Shown here: positions 58,748 to 64,000 of the stretch, one piece after another
Position numbering within the stretch: the first letter of the stretch is position 1
Layout: each line of letters starts with the position of its first letter
Origin: Tepidibacillus_B infernus
GTDB taxonomy: Bacteria; Bacillota; Bacilli; Tepidibacillales; Tepidibacillaceae
NCBI RefSeq assembly: GCF_048898065.1
Contig: NZ_JBLWFI010000001.1
Coordinates: 496,001 to 560,000 of the forward strand
DNA length: 64,000 nucleotides
Direction: 5' to 3'
Position numbers and translations under genes: made by a program
Notes under the pieces: generated by a model
Told to the model about the DNA's origin: nothing
Database searches by the model: none
Seen by the model: only the letters and a program-made list of their open reading frames with translations

Positions 58748-59974
58748 ATGCATTATGACTATATTCTAGTTCGTTATGGAGAAATTGCTTTAAAAGGGAA
58801 GAATCGTTATCGATTTGAAGATAGATTGGTACAAAATATCCGAAATGTACTTAAAGATTTACCCCAGGCAAAAGTAACAAAAACGTTTGGTCGTATCTAT
58901 GTAGAACTAAATGGTTCACCTTATAAAATCGTAATTGAACGTCTAAAAAAAGTGTTTGGACTTATTTCATTTAGCCCTGTTAAAAAAACTGGGTTGGAAT
59001 TAGAACAGATTAAAACCACAGCTTTAGAAGTGATAGAACAACTAAAACCGATCCCAAAAACGTTTAAAGTGGAAACGAAAAGACCATACAAATTATTTCC
59101 ACTCAATTCTCCTGAAGTTACGAATGAAGTAGGGGGACATCTCTTAAGAAATATTCAAGGATTAAAGGTGGATGTTCACCATCCTGATACAACCGTTATG
59201 GTTGAAATTAGAGAAGAAGGTGTTTTTATCTACTCAGAAGTCATTAAGGGAATTGGTGGGATGCCAGCTGGAACTAGTGGCAAAGGGATTGCTTTACTTT
59301 CAGGTGGAATCGATAGTCCTGTTTCTTCTTGGTATGCGATGAAAAGAGGATTATTGGTTGAAGGCATTCATTTTCATACATATCCTTTAACTACTGAAGA
59401 GTCGATTCAAAAGGTAATTGATTTAGCGCAAGCCCTTTCATATTTTTCAGGGCAATTTAAAGTTCATATGGTTCCTTTTTTGGAAATTCAAAAGGAAATC
59501 AAAACATATGCTCCAGAAAGTCATAATATCACCATGATGCGTAGGTTTTTCTTCCGTATAGCGGAAAGACTTGCAGAAAGAAGAGGGGCTTTATCTCTTA
59601 TTACAGGTGAAAGCTTAGGACAAGTGGCAAGTCAAACATTAGAAAGTATGTATGCGATCAATCAAGTTGTACATACCCCTATTATTAGGCCGCTAATTAC
59701 GATGGACAAATTGGATATTATTGAAGTTGCTCAAAAAATAGGAACATATAAAGCTTCGATACGGCCTTTTGAGGATTGTTGCTCTTTATTTGTTCCAAGA
59801 AATCCTGCTACCAAGCCATCCATAAAAATAGCAGAGAAGGCAGAAAGTTATATGGATATCGACCAACTGGTAGAGGATGCTCTTGCTAATACTCGTGTTA
59901 TAACGGTCACACCCCATTCAAAGATCAAAGCAAAAGATCTTCTTTTTACGGATATTAAAGTTTTTACTAAGTAA
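58748..59974 (+). CDS. thiI: tRNA 4-thiouridine synthase ThiI
   Basis: Adds sulfur to U8 of tRNA (and in some species feeds thiamine thiazole synthesis). The ferredoxin-like and THUMP domains take up residues 1-165. The PP-loop ATPase domain has GIALLSGGIDSPVSSWYAMKRG and ends around FEDCCSLFVPRNPATKPS. The C-terminal rhodanese domain of the E. coli enzyme is absent, as in most Bacilli. AGAAGGGTG precedes the ATG at 58748; 408 aa results. It diverges from selD. Confidence 0.94.
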   Translation: MHYDYILVRYGEIALKGKNRYRFEDRLVQNIRNVLKDLPQAKVTKTFGRIYVELNGSPYKIVIERLKKVFGLISFSPVKKTGLELEQIKTTALEVIEQLKPIPKTFKVETKRPYKLFPLNSPEVTNEVGGHLLRNIQGLKVDVHHPDTTVMVEIREEGVFIYSEVIKGIGGMPAGTSGKGIALLSGGIDSPVSSWYAMKRGLLVEGIHFHTYPLTTEESIQKVIDLAQALSYFSGQFKVHMVPFLEIQKEIKTYAPESHNITMMRRFFFRIAERLAERRGALSLITGESLGQVASQTLESMYAINQVVHTPIIRPLITMDKLDIIEVAQKIGTYKASIRPFEDCCSLFVPRNPATKPSIKIAEKAESYMDIDQLVEDALANTRVITVTPHSKIKAKDLLFTDIKVFTK

Positions 59975-60092
59975 ACGAATCGGATTTAATCTTAGAAAAG
60001 CATAACTTGTCAGTTATTCCGAAAGGATTTTGAAGATATAACGAATAAAATAATCAAGTGGTAATGAATAAAGTGAATCGAAGAAAGATCAA

Positions 60093-60124
60093 AAAAACAG
60101 TATCGATTTTGATACTGTTTTTTT
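60093..60124 (+). terminator. Terminator after thiI
   Basis: AAACAGTATC (60095-60104) and GATACTGTTT (60111-60120) pair around a 6-nt loop, then TTTTG. Confidence 0.82.
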
Positions 60125-60191
60125 GTATGGCTTATACAGAATTTGGGAACTATAAATATGCTGAAAATCTTTCTAGAAAGGGGAAAATAAT

Positions 60192-60779
60192 GTGAATGCT
60201 GGATTATTACAAGCATGGAGAGCGTTTGATTTTATATACCAGCATATGACAAGATTAGAGTATGTGGATAAGGAAAACGGAAATATTTTCCGAGTTGTCT
60301 TTTGTAAATATCATGGCCCAGATTTAGTAACAAGCGATGGAACACATATTTCTAAAGGCGACCCTATTGTCAAATTACATATCCATAATTGGGGGTTAGC
60401 AAATCGTTTACAGGGTATCAACAATGAGGCAAGGCTTGGTTTAATCACATTTAGAATCGTAAAAGATTCTTTACCCACCCTTGCAACTTATATTGAAGAT
60501 CATCCAAAGGGGAATGCTGTTAAAGCAGTGATAGGCACAACTTTTTTACATCGAGGTGTAAATCGACTTGGTTTTGATGTACACCCAGTTCCAGATTTAT
60601 TAAGATTCCGTATTAAAAATCAATATTTAAAATTGATTTTATTTCTAATCCACCCAAACGGGATCAAACGATTAAAAAGGAAACCAGAAGAGCTTGTACT
60701 TAAAAGGGTATACATATCCAAAAACCATTTACTTAATCAATATGGAACAGCTTCACAGCAAATGGAGGAGCTAATGTGA
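60192..60779 (+). CDS. YkoP-like protein
   Basis: A 195-aa cytoplasmic protein starting GTG with AAAGGGGAAAATAAT before it. MNAGLLQAWRAFDFIYQHMTRLEYV, KLHIHNWGLANRLQGINNEA and TTFLHRGVNRLGFDVHPVPD resemble the B. subtilis YkoP region found with polysaccharide-related genes. Function is unproven. The stop overlaps the start of the glycosyltransferase gene (GTGA), so the two are translationally coupled. Confidence 0.75.
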   Translation: MNAGLLQAWRAFDFIYQHMTRLEYVDKENGNIFRVVFCKYHGPDLVTSDGTHISKGDPIVKLHIHNWGLANRLQGINNEARLGLITFRIVKDSLPTLATYIEDHPKGNAVKAVIGTTFLHRGVNRLGFDVHPVPDLLRFRIKNQYLKLILFLIHPNGIKRLKRKPEELVLKRVYISKNHLLNQYGTASQQMEELM

Positions 60780-61924
60780 AAGTTTTAATTGTTACAGAAG
60801 TCATCGCTGGCAGAGGACACTATAAGGCGGCAGAGTCCATTCTAAAGTCAATAAAAGATCAATATCCAACCCATGAGGTAAAAATCGTAAATATATTATC
60901 CATTGTAAGTAAACGCATTGAAAGAATAGTACAAGCCATCTATTTAAGCATGATTACAAAAAGGCCCCAATTATGGGGTTGGATATATAAAAAAGAAACA
61001 CGTTTGTCATTCCTATTCAAAGAATTACTAGCTGATCTAATAAGATGGAAATTAGAGAAGTTTATTTCAGATGAAGTCCCACAAGTGGTTATTGCAACTC
61101 ATGCTAGTGGCCTTGGTGCATTATCCAAAATAAAAGAAAAGCATCATTTTCTATTAGGAGCGGTTTTTACAGATTATCATCTTAATAGCTTTTGGATTCA
61201 TTCAAATATTGATTATTATTGTGTCGGTCATGAAAGTTTAAAAGAAAAACTAATCACTAACTATCAGATTGATCCGGAAAAAATATATGTTACTGGTATC
61301 CCGATAGACCCGATTTTTGCTAAATCCCATCAGCGTCAACAAGTAAATAAAAGGAACAGTGAAAAAGGAGAGAAAGATTCTTTTCGGATACTCGTTATGG
61401 GGGGAGGATTAGGGTTTGGGGGAATAAAGGAGATTATTGGCGCTCTAAACCAAATAAAAGAAATACCGATATCTGTTACAATTATTACTGGAACAAACCA
61501 GCATTTATTTGATGATATCACTAAAATGAAAAGCACCTTAAATTATCCAATCCAGTTGCTGCAATATACTGAAGAAGTTTATCTGATCATGAAGAACAAC
61601 GATGTACTAATTACCAAACCTGGAGGGATGACGGTATCTGAAGCGTTAACTGTACCCATTCCTATACTCATCTATAAACCGATTCCTGGACAAGAAGAAC
61701 ACAACGCTAATTTCCTTGTTAAAAATCATTCAGCCATTCGAATCAACCATATTGAATATATTCCCTATTGGATTAAATACCTTTACCATCATCCCAATCT
61801 GTTAACAAAACTTAAAAATCATCAAGCTCGTATTGCCAAACCATCTTCTGCTTTGTTCATCTCCTCCTTATTTTTAAAAAATGAAGTACGTGATGAAAAC
61901 ATGCAAAAAATGATACAAAAATAG
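60776..61924 (+). CDS. GT28-type glycosyltransferase (MGDG synthase/UgtP/YkoN-like)
   Basis: A 382-aa enzyme of the family that glycosylates diacylglycerol. The N-domain starts KVLIVTEVIAGRGHYKAAES, a glycine/His motif typical of MGDG synthases. The C-domain has ILVMGGGLGFGGIKEIIGAL and the donor-binding TKPGGMTVSEALTVPIPILI followed by PIPGQEEHNANFL. A glycolipid or lipoteichoic acid anchor product is likely; the B. subtilis counterpart by neighbourhood is ykoN. The start is GTG overlapping the previous stop. Confidence 0.85.
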   Translation: MKVLIVTEVIAGRGHYKAAESILKSIKDQYPTHEVKIVNILSIVSKRIERIVQAIYLSMITKRPQLWGWIYKKETRLSFLFKELLADLIRWKLEKFISDEVPQVVIATHASGLGALSKIKEKHHFLLGAVFTDYHLNSFWIHSNIDYYCVGHESLKEKLITNYQIDPEKIYVTGIPIDPIFAKSHQRQQVNKRNSEKGEKDSFRILVMGGGLGFGGIKEIIGALNQIKEIPISVTIITGTNQHLFDDITKMKSTLNYPIQLLQYTEEVYLIMKNNDVLITKPGGMTVSEALTVPIPILIYKPIPGQEEHNANFLVKNHSAIRINHIEYIPYWIKYLYHHPNLLTKLKNHQARIAKPSSALFISSLFLKNEVRDENMQKMIQK

Positions 61925-61957
61925 GCTGTTTACTTTTACAGTAAACAGCCTATTTCT
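61921..61957. terminator. Terminator between the glycosyltransferase and phosphoesterase genes
   Basis: ATAGGCTGTTTAC and GTAAACAGCCTAT form a 13-bp stem across a 7-nt loop, partly inside the glycosyltransferase stop codon, followed by TTTCTT. Confidence 0.75.
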
Positions 61958-61993
61958 TAAAGCTTCAAAGGAAAAACGCCACGTTTATGGTTT

Positions 61994-62815
61994 TTAAGAA
62001 GATAAAGTATGAAGAGTAATTTCTGGTTTGGATCGTAAACGAATATTTATCCCTGTTTGTCCTAAACCCTCGCTAATATAGAATGCTCGTTCTTGATGAA
62101 AATGAAGTCCTTTAATTATATTTTGGCGGGCAAGTTTACCCATCTTTACTAAGTGGTAGGGTTTTGGCCAATGAATTTGGCCACCATGAAAATGTCCTGA
62201 TAATAAATAATCAAAAGAGTAATCAGCCATGTGTAACACAACGTTTGGATCATGAGTTAATACTAGATTGATTCCACTTTTTATCCCGTCAAACGATCTT
62301 TTTAAATCACTTCGTTTTGTACTAAAGTCATCAATACCAATGATATTGATGGTTTGATTGCCAATTTGGATGGTCCTATTTTCATTTCTTAAAACAACTG
62401 CTCCCGTTTTTTCAATCGCTTCTTGAAAAATATTTATTTTTTCTCGTAACAAATAATCGTGATTTCCAAAGACCACATAAATCCCGTATTTTGGTTTTAG
62501 ATGATGTAATACCTTTAGATAGTCTAAAAATTTATCGATATTTTTGATTCTTTCTAGATAATCACCTGTCAGCGCAATGATATCAATTTTTTGCCCCTTT
62601 AATTGCTGAGATAATTGCTCTGGTGTAATAGAGATATTCTCCATATGAAGATCGGAAAGATGCAAGATATGAAGCGGTTTTAAATCTTTATGATTTATAT
62701 TTAAATGAACTTCTCTAAATTCGGGATGATAGGTATTTTTGTGTGCATGGTAATAGAGTAAAATCAAAGTTGCAATCAGAATAAACCATATCATTTTTGT
62801 CACCTTTTCTATCAA
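61994..62815 (-). CDS. Membrane-anchored metallophosphoesterase (YkoQ/YkuE-like)
   Basis: A 273-aa protein with an N-terminal hydrophobic anchor (IWFILIATLILLYYHA). The calcineurin-like motifs are in order: LHLSDLHMENI, ALTGDYLE, VFGNHDYLL, LVLTHDPN and LLSGHFHGGQIHWP. The family includes UDP-2,3-diacylglucosamine hydrolase-like and cell-wall enzymes; the substrate here is unknown. Convergent with the ykoP-like and GT28 genes, which have relatives close together in B. subtilis (ykoN-ykoP-ykoQ). Confidence 0.87.
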   Translation of the reverse strand: MIEKVTKMIWFILIATLILLYYHAHKNTYHPEFREVHLNINHKDLKPLHILHLSDLHMENISITPEQLSQQLKGQKIDIIALTGDYLERIKNIDKFLDYLKVLHHLKPKYGIYVVFGNHDYLLREKINIFQEAIEKTGAVVLRNENRTIQIGNQTINIIGIDDFSTKRSDLKRSFDGIKSGINLVLTHDPNVVLHMADYSFDYLLSGHFHGGQIHWPKPYHLVKMGKLARQNIIKGLHFHQERAFYISEGLGQTGINIRLRSKPEITLHTLSS

Positions 62816-62952
62816 TTGAGATACAATATCAATATTAAAGGCAATATGGATGAATGTATATGCTTAAATATTGGAAAACAAATGAGAAAAACAAAAAACA
62901 TGTAGCTAGAAAGCGTACATGTCATGATTTCAAATTGTAAATTTTTTTAAAT

Positions 62953-63027
62953 TGGCTGGGCTGGCAGGATTTGAACCTACGAATGACGGAGTCAAAGTCC
63001 GTTGCCTTACCGCTTGGCTACAGCCCA
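62953..63027 (-). tRNA. tRNA-Gln (anticodon TTG)
   Basis: On the minus strand the 7-bp acceptor stem TGGGCTG/CAGCCCA is followed by discriminator G and encoded CCA. The D-arm contains AGCCAAGCGGTAAGGC, the anticodon loop CTTTGAC has TTG, and the T-arm GTAGGTTCGAATCCTGC is normal. 75 nt with CCA. Confidence 0.95.
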
Positions 63028-63186
63028 TCAACTTGACAATCATTATGTTTTGCAAAACGTCGAAAAAATATTCAAGATTTTAAAGATTAAACTTTTACTG
63101 TAGATAACTTGTTGTTTTTCTAATAGAATAGTCGATATCTTATTTTTTTGGATTCTGGGAAACATAGGAATATGGAGGTGCACGTT

Positions 63187-64000
63187 GTGGAAGATACCAG
63201 TTTTTCGTTTACTTCATTATTGATCGTAACGGTTCTTTCGTTTATTGTTCCAATCGTTATAACCAAGTTAAAAAGAATTCATATCCCTATTGTAGTAGGC
63301 GAAATTTTAGCAGGGATTTTAATTGGCAAAAGCGGTTTTAACTTAGTGGCCATGGATGATTGGTTAAATTTTATCATGTTCTTCGGTCTAGCTTATTTGA
63401 TGTTTACTTCAGGGTTAGAAATAGACTTTAATATTTTATTTGATAAAACAAACCGAGAAAGTGAAAATACCAGGAAATCATGGCAGCACTATTTAAAAAA
63501 TCCTGTACTATTTTCAACAATTATTTTATTCATAACGTTAATATTCGCTTATTTCGTTTCGTTCGTTATGATGAAGATTCAATTTGTAAAAGACCCTTTA
63601 CTGATGTCTTTAATTATCGGGACAACCTCATTAGGTGTTGTTGTTCCTATCCTTAAGGAAAAGAAAATATCGGGAACACCATTTGGTCAATATATCATTA
63701 CAAATGCCGTGATGGCTGATTTTGTAACCATGTTACTCATCTCAGTGGCCGTATCCCTTTTCAAAGGTGGATTTCGCCCAGAAATTCTTTTGGTCTTTGG
63801 ATTATTATTGCTCGTTTTTGTTTTCTATTGGATTAGTAAAAAATTTGAAGGAAATAAATTGTTTGAAGACTTAGCACATGGTACTGCACAAATCGGGATA
63901 TGTGGTTCCTTTGCATTGATGCTCATTTTTCTCGTACTTGCTGAATCGATCGGTGTTGAAATGATTCTAGGCGCTTTTTTAGCAGGTGTGGTCGTATCAC
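63187..64000 (+). CDS. Cation:proton antiporter, CPA2/Kef type (3' end outside window)
   Basis: The frame is open from GTG 63187 (GGAGGTGCACGTT before it) to the window edge, 271 codons without a stop. The product is a membrane protein with many hydrophobic segments: TVLSFIVPIVITKLKRIHIP, VVGEILAGILIGKSGFN, FGLAYLMFTSGLEIDF and LGAFLAGVVV. This is the pattern of the CPA2 Na+(K+)/H+ antiporter family. Ion specificity cannot be told. Any C-terminal TrkA-N domain would lie outside. Confidence 0.88.
   Translation, partial: MEDTSFSFTSLLIVTVLSFIVPIVITKLKRIHIPIVVGEILAGILIGKSGFNLVAMDDWLNFIMFFGLAYLMFTSGLEIDFNILFDKTNRESENTRKSWQHYLKNPVLFSTIILFITLIFAYFVSFVMMKIQFVKDPLLMSLIIGTTSLGVVVPILKEKKISGTPFGQYIITNAVMADFVTMLLISVAVSLFKGGFRPEILLVFGLLLLVFVFYWISKKFEGNKLFEDLAHGTAQIGICGSFALMLIFLVLAESIGVEMILGAFLAGVVVS

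Overview
The window is a stretch of low-G+C chromosome from a spore-forming member of the Bacillales. Evidence: the yqxD-dnaG-sigA-trmK-nif3 gene order, a CotJ spore-coat set, extracellular subtilases, a TnrA/GlnR box and strong AGGAGG ribosome binding sites. Energy genes (cytochrome bd, a FixABCX-type flavoprotein complex, PPDK, CoA transferase) and a complete selenium system suggest an anaerobe or microaerophile, possibly near Tepidibacillus/Vulcanibacillus; that genus guess is inference only.

Layout. 1-9.9 kb: ppdK (cut by the window edge), a broken yqxD, dnaG, sigA, an M1 peptidase, trmK, a Nif3-like protein and a zinc-ribbon protein. 10-10.4 kb: RNase P RNA, with type A rather than the expected type B architecture. 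10.6-16.7 kb: pncB, a PAP2-like membrane protein, an M18 aminopeptidase wreck, glnK-amtB behind a TnrA/GlnR box, and asnB. 16.8-20.3 kb: a Mn-riboswitch-controlled GDT1 exporter and cydAB. 20.7-24.8 kb: CoA transferase, cotJB-cotJC-cotJA, and a LysM-3D protein. 25-28.8 kb: etfB-etfA(ferredoxin fusion)-fixC-fixX. 29.4-38 kb: a selenocysteine glutaredoxin-like protein, a subtilase, selU, selB, tRNA-Sec, and small proteins. 38-46.5 kb: lipoprotein, SmtB-type repressor plus czcD, cstA, and pabABC. 46.6-48 kb: selA. 48-57.3 kb is accessory DNA: remnants of ISAzo13, ISLre2 and IS1182 elements, a gutted subtilisin gene, an MFS exporter with an E1/ThiF-like protein, and a quorum-sensing (RRNPP) receptor with its peptide gene. 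57.5-64 kb: selD (itself a selenoprotein), thiI, three cell-envelope genes resembling B. subtilis ykoP/ykoN/ykoQ, tRNA-Gln and a cation antiporter cut by the window edge.

How the parts work together. selA, selB, selC and selD supply co-translational selenocysteine insertion, and SelU uses the same selenophosphate for 2-selenouridine in tRNA. All five lie within 26.5 kb but are scattered rather than in one operon. Two genes here consume the selenocysteine: the glutaredoxin-like protein (UGA at 29869-29871) and selD (UGA at 58520-58518). Ordinary gene calling would split the first and truncate the second.

A second theme is decay by internal deletion. yqxD, the M18 aminopeptidase, a subtilisin and the ISLre2 transposase keep recognisable ends but have lost their middles; the E1-like gene may be another case.
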